From Deinococcus marmoris (GTDB taxonomy: Bacteria; Deinococcota; Deinococci; Deinococcales; Deinococcaceae): a DNA stretch of 64,000 nucleotides. The stretch lies in assembly GCF_001949125.1 (NCBI RefSeq), contig NZ_MSTI01000158.1, forward strand, positions 1-64,000. The letters are read 5' to 3'. Below, in pieces: positions 40,687-48,629 of this stretch (positions are counted from its first letter, which is position 1; each line of letters starts with the position of its first letter). The notes beneath the pieces were generated by a model. It was not told where the DNA came from, did not search any database, and worked only from the letters and a program-made list of their open reading frames with translations. A program made the translations under genes and the position numbers.

Positions 40687-41223
40687 CAGTTGCACGCCGC
40701 CGGCTGGCACGCCCTGAGCCTGTCCCAACGCGGCTGGCGAGGCTCGGCGGGCTGCGACGACTACGGCCTCAGCGGGCCGGCCGATCTGGGCGCGGCGCTG
40801 GAGTGGCTGACCGGACAGCCTGGGGTCAAGGGACCGCTGGTGCTGCTGGGCTTCAGCATGGGTGGGCTGAGCGCGCTGCTGAGCGTCTCCGTCCCCGGGG
40901 GACAGGTCTCCTGCGCCACGCATGTGGTGGCGGTGAGTGCCCCCACCGACCTGCGTGCAGTCTATGACACGTCCAGTCTCCGCTTTCTGAGGCGCTGCTA
41001 CGACGCGATTCTGACCCCGGAACAGTGGCGCGAAGGCTCGGTGGTGACCCACGCTGCCAGGCTGAACGTGCCGACCCTGGTGGTGGTCGGCGCGTACGAC
41101 CGCGAAGCCGCTGGAGTCCAGCCGCTGGAGTACGCCGACATGGCCCACGAACCGGACGAGGCCCAGTGGGCCGTTATTGTTCGCGAGCTGGTGACCTGGA
41201 CCAGGCGCGGGTCAGTGAGCTGA
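40687..41223 (+). pseudogene. Alpha/beta-hydrolase, 5' truncated
   Basis: The frame opens with AAGWHALSLSQRGWRGS, the second strand-turn of an alpha/beta-hydrolase. It carries the nucleophile elbow LLGFSMGGLSAL, LRAVYDTSS and an acid residue in VVVGAYDREA; a HEPDEAQWA helix closes it. The N-terminal strand with the HGxxG oxyanion motif is missing and no proper start codon exists (TTG 40690 at best). The gene was joined to the NTPase fragment at the junction. Confidence 0.7.
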
Positions 41224-41446
41224 TTCCAGGAGAGCCGGGACCCTCACACCTGATGAGGGTTCCGGAAGAGTGCGGTCAGCAGACCGCGAAGGTCAGGGCG
41301 ATTCTTAGGGGGAGGTGACTGAGTTCTGGGGATTTGGTCACGCCTCCCTATCAGGCGGAGCGGCCGGTCGGCACGGCCGTGACGCCGTGCGTCCCAGCAC
41401 CGGCGGCGATGGTCGCCAGGACGCTGAATCGGATGGTGGATGGGGC

Positions 41447-41965
41447 ATGATCTTTTCTGTGACCTCTTCCATGCCCGCGCAGGCCGCCGACCCGTATGCG
41501 GCGATCAAGGCTGAATTGATTGCCCAGTTCGCTCTCGGTCCCGGCTCCCTGCAAGGGCCGCAACACTGGCAGCGCGTCGAGGAGACCGCCGTGCGCCTCG
41601 CCCAGTTGGGGGGAGGTGACGCCGAGGTGGCCCGCTGGTTCGGCCTGTTCCATGACGCGGCCCGGCACAGCGAGGGCGCAGATCCCCTTCACGGTCACCG
41701 GGCAGTCCGACTGGTCGACCATGACCGGACCCGGCTGGGCCTCACCGACACCCAGCTGAAGCTGCTGCAGTGGGCGTGCGAACACCACGCCAGCGGCCAG
41801 ACCACCGACGAACCCACCGTGGGCGCGTGCTGGGACGCTGACCGTCTCGATCTGCCCCGCGTCGGTCTTCAGCCTCAGGCGAGGTATCTGAGCACGGTGG
41901 CGGGCAGAGCGCAGGCGCTGCGGCTGTTCCCCACGGCGGCAGGCGGCCTTGGGAGTCCCGGCTGA
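41447..41965 (+). CDS. HD-domain phosphohydrolase-like protein
   Basis: The 172-residue protein has the HD-domain metal pattern: GPQHWQRVEETA (His40), GLFHDAARH (His69-Asp70), later CEHHASG and the closing aspartate in CWDADRLDLPRVG. This matches the small stand-alone HD hydrolases acting on nucleotides or phosphoesters. The start ATG 41447 has GGTGGATGGGG just upstream; ATG 41471 is an alternative. The C-terminal tail from RYLSTV onward appears short. The substrate is unknown. Confidence 0.78.
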   Translation: MIFSVTSSMPAQAADPYAAIKAELIAQFALGPGSLQGPQHWQRVEETAVRLAQLGGGDAEVARWFGLFHDAARHSEGADPLHGHRAVRLVDHDRTRLGLTDTQLKLLQWACEHHASGQTTDEPTVGACWDADRLDLPRVGLQPQARYLSTVAGRAQALRLFPTAAGGLGSPG

Positions 41966-42001
41966 GCCAGACTTCGGCTGCGGCCCCCATTCCCGCCGGC
42001 G

Positions 42002-42904
42002 TCAGTGGAGGCCGGCGAGGTCCTCCAAGGTGGCGTGCAGCGCGTCGGTGTGAAAGTCCTGATAGAAGGCCGGGACGGTGCCGGGCCGTTCTCCCAGCCG
42101 TGCGAGGGACTGGGCGTAAGACGCCCCAGTGAACTCACCAGCCTCCAGGGGACGGTCCAGCCAGTCAGCAGGTGAGGGGAGACGTCCCAGCTGCGTACGC
42201 AGGAACTCGAAATGCTCCAGATTCCGCGTCAGGAGCTCGGGCGTGGTGGTGCCACCGTGACAGGGCAGCACCACCTGCGGGTCAAGTGCCTGAAGACGCT
42301 CGAGGGAGGTCCGGGTGACCGCGAGCTGGGCCCCGCCCCGCACCTGGGGAAAAGGATGTTCCGCGGCGTCGCCTGCCAGGACCGTGCCCAGCTCCGGAAT
42401 CCAGACCGACACGTGATCGGGGGTATGGCCCGGTGTGGGCAGGACTTCGAGGGTGAGGTCGCCGCCGTGCAGGGTCAGGCGCTCGGGGAAGGTCACGTCA
42501 GGGCTGACCAGAATGACGTCGGCGAAGCGGGAATCCTGGGCCTGCTGCTGCCGCAGGCGGTCCTGGGCGGGGCCAGAGAGCAGGCGGTCCCGGGTGGCCT
42601 CGCTGGCGATCAGCAGGCCCGGCAGGTCTCCCTCTGGGTTGAAGAGGCTGTTGCCGTACACGTGGTCCCAGTCGGCATGGGTGTTGAGTACCAGGACCGT
42701 GCGTCCGGCGACGTCCGGGCGAACAGCCTCGGTCACCTGACGCATCAGGGCGGGGGTCGCCATGGTGTCCACGAAGATCAGGAAGCGGGCCGTGACCACG
42801 GCGAAGGTGTCCACCTCCTCGCCGGCACGGAACCAGCGAATCCGTGGGTCCACTTCGGCGTGACGCAGTTCCTGCACATGGGTGGGCGGGTGGAGACTGA
42901 CCAT
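42002..42904 (-). CDS. Metallo-beta-lactamase-fold hydrolase
   Basis: The 300-residue protein has the MBL zinc motif THADWDH (His76, Asp78, Asp80, His81), the second histidine in PTPGHTPDHVSVW, the bridging aspartate in LAGDAAEHP and the last histidine in LPCHGG. The HADWDH form is seen in quinoprotein relay/SoxH-like and glyoxalase-II-like hydrolases. CAAACT 7 nt before ATG 42904 may be its -10 box. Substrate not predictable. Confidence 0.87.
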   Translation of the reverse strand: MVSLHPPTHVQELRHAEVDPRIRWFRAGEEVDTFAVVTARFLIFVDTMATPALMRQVTEAVRPDVAGRTVLVLNTHADWDHVYGNSLFNPEGDLPGLLIASEATRDRLLSGPAQDRLRQQQAQDSRFADVILVSPDVTFPERLTLHGGDLTLEVLPTPGHTPDHVSVWIPELGTVLAGDAAEHPFPQVRGGAQLAVTRTSLERLQALDPQVVLPCHGGTTTPELLTRNLEHFEFLRTQLGRLPSPADWLDRPLEAGEFTGASYAQSLARLGERPGTVPAFYQDFHTDALHATLEDLAGLH

Positions 42905-42966
42905 GGGAGAGAGTTTGTCAGAAGATGGTTGTGCCCGTGGACATTCTGGCTGCCCTCCGTGCCCGT

Positions 42967-43395
42967 CTACTGGCTGCGGTGCCTGACCGCCAGCACGCCG
43001 TACAGGGCGGCCAGGACCAGGCAGAGTGGGGTGTACAGATGCGCATCGTTGCGGGCAAACGGACTGTCCCCAGCCTGCCGGGTCAGGCCGATTTTGCGCC
43101 CATCCCCGACGGCCCGCAGCAGGAATACGAGGGTGGTCAGGCGCAGGGGCCAGCGCATCCGGGGAGAGTGGGCGTCTAGGGCGGCCGCGCTCATGCCCGC
43201 CAGCCCGGCAGCCACACCCAACGTCATCATGGGGGACGGCGTGAACGCAGGCCCTCCGCTGTCCGCTTCGGGGAGCGCCGCCGTCAGACCCACCTTTCCG
43301 CCTGCTGCCCAGTACACATGCACCGTCGCGATGGTTCCCGTGAGCAGGGCCGCTCCGATGGAGACGGTACGGTAGGCAAGCGAAGGTTCGGGCAT
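42967..43395 (-). CDS. DUF3995-type membrane protein
   Basis: The 142-residue protein has four hydrophobic segments. The opening GAALLTGTIATVHVYWAAGG and AALPEADSGGPAFTPSP match DUF3995 integral membrane proteins. ATG 43395 is used; a TTG ten codons upstream has no support. It lies upstream of the MBL-fold gene on the same strand with 62 bp between. The function is unknown. Confidence 0.7.
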   Translation of the reverse strand: MPEPSLAYRTVSIGAALLTGTIATVHVYWAAGGKVGLTAALPEADSGGPAFTPSPMMTLGVAAGLAGMSAAALDAHSPRMRWPLRLTTLVFLLRAVGDGRKIGLTRQAGDSPFARNDAHLYTPLCLVLAALYGVLAVRHRSQ

Positions 43396-43882
43396 GGTCA
43401 CATCACACCCTGCCCAGGGCCGCAAAATGTCCCTGGCCGCGCCCCCAGGGCGGAATGGGTACCGGAAGCGTTGTATGGCGCCGACACACGGACGAACGCT
43501 GCATCAGTCCCTGGAAGGCGGGTCCACGCCCATTCCTGCACAGGCAGCTTCATCCTCCACGACACATCTCTCGTTCAGCATTGGGTCACTCCGACCTCCA
43601 ACGCGTCTGGCCAATGCAGCGCGATGAAGCTCTGGTCGGGCGTTCGGCCTTTCAGATCTGGGCAGCCTGCAGAGCAAGCCTTCATGTGCGGGACGAACGT
43701 CATGCGCCTGTGACAGCGCGCAGGCCAGGCTCTTTTCAATCAGCAGGACCTGCCCGTGTGCGGCAGGAATACCGCCCCACAGTGCGTGGGGCTTTTTCTT
43801 TGGTGTCAAGAGAGAGAGATCAGTGCCAGTGTTCTCCAGCTCAGGTGGTGCCGGAACCTTGAATCCGCCTGAATGTGCTTGT
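43396..43882. other. Intergenic region ending in a terminator
   Basis: No gene is recognised in 487 bp. A good plus-strand terminator (43774-43800) with no plus-strand gene before it raises the possibility of a small RNA or a decayed gene. Confidence 0.4.
43774..43800 (+). terminator. Rho-independent terminator without an obvious gene
   Basis: GCCCCAC pairs with GTGGGGC around AGTGC-like loop bases, followed by TTTTTCTT. Confidence 0.7.
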
Positions 43883-44596
43883 TCAGGACTGACAATTGGC
43901 GGTGCGGACCACCACGTTCACGTTGCGGACGGCCTGACCGTCCCGCCGCTCCTGGAGGACGTACGCCACGATCAACCGGCCGGTCTGGTCACGGGAGAGG
44001 TCCAGCACTGCCCACTGGTTGTTGAGCTGCCCATCCCGCCGCGTGCCCAGGAACCAGGTGTAGCCCGAGTGGACTCCCAGCGGATCGTCGGCAGAGGTGG
44101 TGAAGGCGCGCTGGCCGCTCGCCGTGCCAATGCGGGTGTTGACCCAGTAGATGCCCCCAGAACTGGGCCGGAACGAAACGCCGTTGAGACCGTCAAGGCC
44201 GGAACCGCCGCGCAGGTAGACCTGCCCAGGCACTTCCTTGATGGTCAGGAGCGTGATGGTGCTGCACCCGGTTACCGTGACGGTGCGGCGGGCGGTGGCG
44301 AGACGCTGAAATTCTGCTTCGCTGATGCCCAGGCGGACGTCATAAGGGATGAGTTCACTCTCGGATGTCCGCGCTAACAGATCCAGGTACCAGGCCGGCC
44401 GCCCCCTGATCGCCTCCTGGACACGGGCCTCAAGTGCCAGGACATCGTCTGGAAAGACAACGTTCAGGATCTCAACGGTGACCTTGCCGGGCGTGAGCAG
44501 GGTGGGGACGGGCGGCACGGCCGGCGCGGTGGCCTGTCCATACGCGTGGCCGAACAGCAGGGCGGCGGTCAGGAGCCAGCGAGTGCGTAACACCAT
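43883..44596 (-). CDS. Secreted protein of unknown function
   Basis: The 237-residue protein has a signal peptide (MVLRTRWLLTAALLFGHAYG, cleavage near residue 20-22). The mature domain carries two cysteines (TVTGCSTITL and the final VRTANCQS), likely a disulfide, and a beta-rich pattern (GGIYWVNTRIGTASGQRAF). TATCAT upstream may be the -10 box for a near-leaderless transcript, which would make GTG 44593 a possible alternative start. No family is recognised. Confidence 0.65.
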   Translation of the reverse strand: MVLRTRWLLTAALLFGHAYGQATAPAVPPVPTLLTPGKVTVEILNVVFPDDVLALEARVQEAIRGRPAWYLDLLARTSESELIPYDVRLGISEAEFQRLATARRTVTVTGCSTITLLTIKEVPGQVYLRGGSGLDGLNGVSFRPSSGGIYWVNTRIGTASGQRAFTTSADDPLGVHSGYTWFLGTRRDGQLNNQWAVLDLSRDQTGRLIVAYVLQERRDGQAVRNVNVVVRTANCQS

Positions 44597-45593
44597 CCCA
44601 TGATAGGCAGGCAGGACGCGTGGGCGGACACAATTCTGCTCACCTGGTCTTCCTGACCGGGCAGGACCCACCTACGCCAGACCTACGGCCGTATCGCACG
44701 GCCGTCCACTGTGAACCCACCATGCGCTGTGTGCGCCGGCCGCCAGACCCATCAGGGGTTACCCGGCGTGGGCAGTGGCCCATCGGGCGCGACACTGCGG
44801 TTGGCTGTGCTCGGTTCCACCCTGTGGCCGGGCTGGGCGCACGTTCCATCAAGCGCCTATGCGAACCATGCCGGCGGGATCTGTCGCCGGCCCCACCATG
44901 GGGGGCATCAGGCCGTCTGACCCACCGTGTGAATCACCGTAGGGCGTGGGCACCGATGCGCTTTCAGGCGCTCACGTTGGGGCGGCACGGCCGTGGTGAC
45001 GGCAGATGAGAGCGCCGGGATGACGATCCTCGACGGCGTGCGGGCATTCTCATGTTCTGACGCTCAATGCCGTCCAGACCACAGCAACGCAATGCGGCAA
45101 GACTTGCAATGACCTAACACTTCCCTGCACCAGATCTCTGCTCGTTTTCGTGATGCGGCGCGTCTGCCCGGGCCCAGTCCACCGCGCTCCCCAGCCTGGG
45201 AATGACGTCCTGGCCACAACACGCCGCGCTCCATCCGGCCTGGGCACACCCCATTCAGGCTCACCGCCGCACCCACCGTGCGCACAGTCACAGGCCGCCC
45301 CCACCGTATGCAGGCCAGGGCTGGCACCGGCCCACCACGGGTCAGTTCACGCCCACCACCAGTCCTTCTGCACCCACCACCGGTCAGTTCACGCCCAACA
45401 TGGGTCAGTCTGCACCCACCTTGCGCTGCACCGCCAGCCCCGGCTCTCACAAGTTGAGCTGTCGCCAGTTCCACCGTGCAGGGCTGCACCTGAAGTAGGG
45501 GAAGAGGGAGAAGCAGGGTCAAGCGGGCGAAGAACAGAAAAACCTGTACTGAACGGGAAAGAATGGATCAAGCCCCTCAGTCACAGGAGCAAT
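44597..45593. other. Gene-poor stretch before the TnpB-like gene
   Basis: About 1 kb without a convincing gene. It contains a run of imperfect 21-bp tandem repeats (45329-45433). Frames crossing it are Arg/Pro/His-rich and look non-coding. Confidence 0.45.
45329..45433. repeat. Imperfect 21-bp tandem repeats (about five units)
   Basis: Units such as CACCCACCACCGGTCAGTTCA, CGCCCACCACCAGTCCTTCTG and CGCCCAACATGGGTCAGTCTG follow head to tail with 21-bp period; alternate units are more alike, giving a 42-bp super-period. This is not a CRISPR array because there are no unique spacers. It lies 160 bp before the TnpB-like start. Confidence 0.65.
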
Positions 45594-46646
45594 GTGCCCG
45601 AACACACTACGCATCATGTGGTCCGCGTGGACCGCAACACCTATCCACAACTCCGCCGAGCCGTGGCCAGCGGCCAGTTACAGCCCACACAGGAAAATCT
45701 GGACGTGATGGCCCAGGGGCAGGTGTACTGCCCGGCCGACACGCTGCTGAACGCCCAGACGCTGGTGCACGACCGCGAACTCCAGATGGGCAACCTCACG
45801 GTCACCGGCGAGCTGTACCGTCTGCCGGAAGGCGAGTACTCCTCAATCATCACGGCGTCGCTGGGGGTCTACCGCCAATACCCGGGAGTTCAGCAGCTGC
45901 TGACCGCGCTGCTGACGCCGATGACGTCGACGGCCGAGACGATCTGGTGGCAGGATGTGCGCATGGCGGTGGCGCAGGGCCGCCAGCTGGCAAGCGGCGT
46001 GGACCTGACCGACGAGCGCTGGACGCCCACTGCGTGGCGGCGTGATCTGACCCGGCTGATCGAACTGGGCGATCACTGGTTCTTAATTCTGTATTTCGCC
46101 CAGCCCCCGCACCACCTGGGACCAAGAGGACGTGCGGTGGTGGGGGTAGACATCGGACTGCGCCCGCTGGCGACGGCGGCCTGGGGCCAGCAGCACGAGG
46201 TCACGTGGGGGCTGGCCACGCCGGCTCTGCCCGTCGGCGAGTCGGCCGAGGTGCGCGCGCTCGCACAGATCCTGAACTATGCGGCGGCGCGCGCCGCGCT
46301 GGAGGCGTTCACGGTGCTGGTGCTGGCGGATGCCGGCACGCTGGTGCTTGAGCAGCTCGATTACCGGGGGTTCAAAAGCAATTTCTCTGCCGTGTCCCGT
46401 CGGCGGGCGGTGGCGGACTGGCACCAGACCTGGGCGCGGCAGCGCGCGCACGCCCGTGGGATCGAGGTGGAGCGGGTTCCAGCCGCTTACACCAGCCAGA
46501 CCTGTAGCCAGTGTCAGGGGTCTACCCGGGGCACCCGGCAGGGGCGGGAATTCACGTGCCTCCACGGTCACGTCATGGACGCCCACATCAATGCGGCGCG
46601 AAATCTGGTGCGCCGGTACTGGGGGCAGCAGTCCCACGTCCAGTGA
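45594..46646 (+). CDS. Divergent TnpB/OrfB-like RuvC nuclease
   Basis: The 350-residue protein has a C-terminal half typical of IS605-type TnpB (ancestor of Cas12). RuvC-I is VVGVDIGLRPLATA (Asp186), RuvC-II is LVLEQLDYRGFKSNF (Glu253), a zinc-finger opens with TSQTCSQCQG (Cys304, Cys307), and RuvC-III is HVMDAHINAARNL (Asp329). All three acidic residues remain. The second zinc pair is Cys322 with His324/His326 rather than Cys-x2-Cys. The core is compact, and the first 170 residues do not show the usual TnpB start (KxRLYPT-type). No tnpA lies nearby. GTG 45594 has AGGAG 4 nt upstream. It could be an orphan or domesticated RNA-guided nuclease. Confidence 0.8.
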   Translation: MPEHTTHHVVRVDRNTYPQLRRAVASGQLQPTQENLDVMAQGQVYCPADTLLNAQTLVHDRELQMGNLTVTGELYRLPEGEYSSIITASLGVYRQYPGVQQLLTALLTPMTSTAETIWWQDVRMAVAQGRQLASGVDLTDERWTPTAWRRDLTRLIELGDHWFLILYFAQPPHHLGPRGRAVVGVDIGLRPLATAAWGQQHEVTWGLATPALPVGESAEVRALAQILNYAAARAALEAFTVLVLADAGTLVLEQLDYRGFKSNFSAVSRRRAVADWHQTWARQRAHARGIEVERVPAAYTSQTCSQCQGSTRGTRQGREFTCLHGHVMDAHINAARNLVRRYWGQQSHVQ

Positions 46647-46675
46647 CAGCAAACTCCCGCAGCGCCGGATGTGGT

Positions 46676-47221
46676 GTGACCGACGTGCCGAACCGGGAGG
46701 GCATGGGATTTTGCCCTCCCGGCCTTCACCGGCTCACCCACCTGCAGGCCACGTTGCCGGCTGAAGTGCTGAACCAGGGAACCTGGTTGCCCTGGCTGGC
46801 CCTGCCCCGGGGGAATGGAAAGGCCGGCAAGGTGCCGGCATTGCCGAGAGCCGGCGTCCTGCGTCCAATTGATTGCCGGGGGGCGGGGCTACCGCTGGCG
46901 GAGGCCTATGGGCTGGCCCGCCAGCACAGAGCGGGGGGAATTGGCATCGTCCTGGGCCCCGATACGGGACTGACCGCGCTGGATCTGGACACGCCACTGA
47001 CCCGTCCTGCGAAGACCCTGTTGCAGGACATTGCTGGCTATGCAGCGCGCTCGCCGGGCGGTGGAGTCCATGTGTGGCTGACTGGCAACCTCCTGCGCAA
47101 CCGGCGGCAAGCCGGCATCGAGATCCTCGGTTGCGGATTCGTCACCGTGACCGGCGAGGCGTGGGGGCGGGGCCGCGCGCTGGGCGAGCTGGGGGCCGTG
47201 TTGGGACGGCTGGGGGGGTGA
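46676..47221 (+). CDS. Prim-Pol (bifunctional primase-polymerase N-terminal) domain protein
   Basis: The 181-residue protein consists of an archaeo-eukaryotic primase-type domain only. Marks are TWLPWLALPRGNGK, the metal motif GLTALDLDTP (Asp103, Asp105), the SPGGGVHVWL motif (His132) and the closing GFVTVTGEA strand. In phages and plasmids this domain is normally followed by a helicase, which is absent here. The start is uncertain (GTG 46676, GTG 46685 or ATG 46703). It begins 30 bp after the TnpB-like gene, so both may be one transcript. It may be a remnant of a phage or plasmid primase. Confidence 0.72.
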   Translation: MTDVPNREGMGFCPPGLHRLTHLQATLPAEVLNQGTWLPWLALPRGNGKAGKVPALPRAGVLRPIDCRGAGLPLAEAYGLARQHRAGGIGIVLGPDTGLTALDLDTPLTRPAKTLLQDIAGYAARSPGGGVHVWLTGNLLRNRRQAGIEILGCGFVTVTGEAWGRGRALGELGAVLGRLGG

Positions 47222-47394
47222 AACAGACCTTGCCCGGGGCGGCGGCCCCTACCCTGGCGGACCGCGCAGTGCTGGGGACGCAGCATGGGGACACCGTACT
47301 GCTCGCCATGTACAGTAGTGTCACAGGGAAAAATGACCTAGGCTGGAGTGCGTCTACGACGCATTTAAGCAACACTCTGCAGATGGTTGCGTAG
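47218..47394 (+). CDS. Small ORF overlapping the Prim-Pol stop
   Basis: GTG 47218 overlaps the previous stop as GTGA and gives 58 residues, including ADRAVLGTQHGDTVLLAMYS, which reads like real protein, then a less convincing tail. It may be a frameshifted or truncated continuation of the primase gene. Confidence 0.4.
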   Translation: MKQTLPGAAAPTLADRAVLGTQHGDTVLLAMYSSVTGKNDLGWSASTTHLSNTLQMVA

Positions 47395-47502
47395 CACAAT
47401 CTGACTTTCCTTAACGCCATTGAGCGTGCCGCTTCTCATCTCCGGGGCACGAGGCGGCGGCGGCGGGTGGTGAACTTTGGCTGGAGCGGCGACACTCCCT
47501 AC

Positions 47503-48327
47503 ATGTCAAGTCACCGAGACGACGGAGCCGAGCTCCTGCTTCCTGCCACACCTTCCGCGCCCGGTGCGCCCACGCCGGGGGGCCGCCGGGCGCCCCTGGC
47601 CACAGGGAGCGGCCCCCACGACCTGGCGGGGAAGGTCGCGGTCGTGACGGGGGCGGGCAATGCCATCGGCGCCGCGACGGCGCTCGCGCTCGCGGCGCAG
47701 GGCGTGGACGTGGTGCTCGTCGCGCGGCAGGAGGTGCATGTGCACGCCCTCGCGCAGCAGGTACGGTTGGCCGGGGGACGCGCCGAGGTGGTGGCCGCGG
47801 ACGTGACGGACGAGGCCCAGGCCCGGCTCGCCGTGGACCGTGCCGCCCACGCGTTCGGCTGGGTCGACATCCTGGTGAACAACGCGGGATTGACCCTGCT
47901 CGGTCCGGCCACCGACATGACCGACTGGCGCGGCATGCTCGGCGGCGACGTGCTGGGGATGGTGCGGACCACCCAAGCTGCGCTGCCCTCCATGGGCACC
48001 CGGGGCATCGGGCGCATCGTGACCATCTCCTCGGTGACCCGAGAGGCTCTCGAGCTGGCGCTGTCCGCCATACCGGGTGCCGGGAGTTTTGGTGACCAGA
48101 TGCGCCACCAGGACCGGAGGGACAGCGTCCGCTTCACGACCATGGGGCCGGACACGTCCACGCCAGTCCCCTGTGTGGCCGCCCGGCACCGCATCCAGCC
48201 CATGAGCTGCCTGCGCCCCGAGGACATCGCCGAGACCGTGATTTTCGTCGTTCGCCAGTCCGACTTGATCTCCGTGGATAGCCTGCAGGTGCTGTCGCCC
48301 GCCCAGGTGGCCTACCTGGACCAGTAA
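47503..48327 (+). CDS. Short-chain dehydrogenase-like protein, catalytic motif missing
   Basis: The 274-residue protein has the SDR cofactor fold: VAVVTGAGNAIGAATALALA, the NNAG motif (DILVNNAGLTLLGP) and the catalytic serine region RIVTISSVTRE. After that serine the YxxxK motif should follow within about 13 residues, but the sequence goes straight to GAGSFGDQMRHQ, so the tyrosine and lysine are absent. It is therefore a degenerate or repurposed SDR. A 45-residue Pro/Ala-rich N-terminal extension precedes the domain. The start is uncertain (ATG 47503 or GTG 47467). Confidence 0.7.
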   Translation: MSSHRDDGAELLLPATPSAPGAPTPGGRRAPLATGSGPHDLAGKVAVVTGAGNAIGAATALALAAQGVDVVLVARQEVHVHALAQQVRLAGGRAEVVAADVTDEAQARLAVDRAAHAFGWVDILVNNAGLTLLGPATDMTDWRGMLGGDVLGMVRTTQAALPSMGTRGIGRIVTISSVTREALELALSAIPGAGSFGDQMRHQDRRDSVRFTTMGPDTSTPVPCVAARHRIQPMSCLRPEDIAETVIFVVRQSDLISVDSLQVLSPAQVAYLDQ

Positions 48328-48616
48328 ATAGATAACCCTTGCCCAGCTCACTCCATTCCCTTCCACGCATCATGCCGCAGCCCGGCGGCGGCTCGTGCCA
48401 CACCACCGATGTGCAGCATCCAGCGCCAGGGCGCTGCGGACGGATGACACCAGGCTGACCTGCGTCATTCTGAGCATCAGCCGGCCACCGTGGTGCTCGC
48501 CTACACGGCGGCGGGGATCAGTTCACGTCGTCCAGTTGCAGCCGGGCAAGTCGGGTGCCGGCCCTGAACGCGGCATTTCTGAAGCCCTCACGCACTGAAT
48601 CCGGGGAAGCGCCCGC
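48328..48616. other. Intergenic region with left direct repeat
   Basis: No gene. Contains the 23-bp sequence at 48362-48384 that recurs at 49982-50004. Confidence 0.5.
48362..48384 (+). repeat. 23-bp direct repeat, left copy
   Basis: TCCACGCATCATGCCGCAGC plus CCG is identical to 49982-50004. The two copies enclose the TerD gene (1.6 kb apart). Confidence 0.85.
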
Positions 48617-48622
48617 TAGACT
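48617..48622 (+). promoter_or_regulatory. Leaderless -10 box (TAGACT) of the TerD gene
   Basis: TAGACT lies 7 nt before ATG 48630 and supports this start over ATG 48624. Confidence 0.5.
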
Positions 48623-48629
48623 GATGTGC

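Noticed and set aside
42212..43375. 387-codon plus-strand frame over the MBL-fold gene
   Set aside because: Antisense to clear zinc-site motifs; low-complexity translation.
44620..45009. 129-codon plus-strand frame
   Set aside because: No ribosome site, no regular secondary-structure pattern, residue use like random GC-rich DNA.
45329..45433. Possible CRISPR array
   Set aside because: Units are contiguous 21-bp repeats without spacers.
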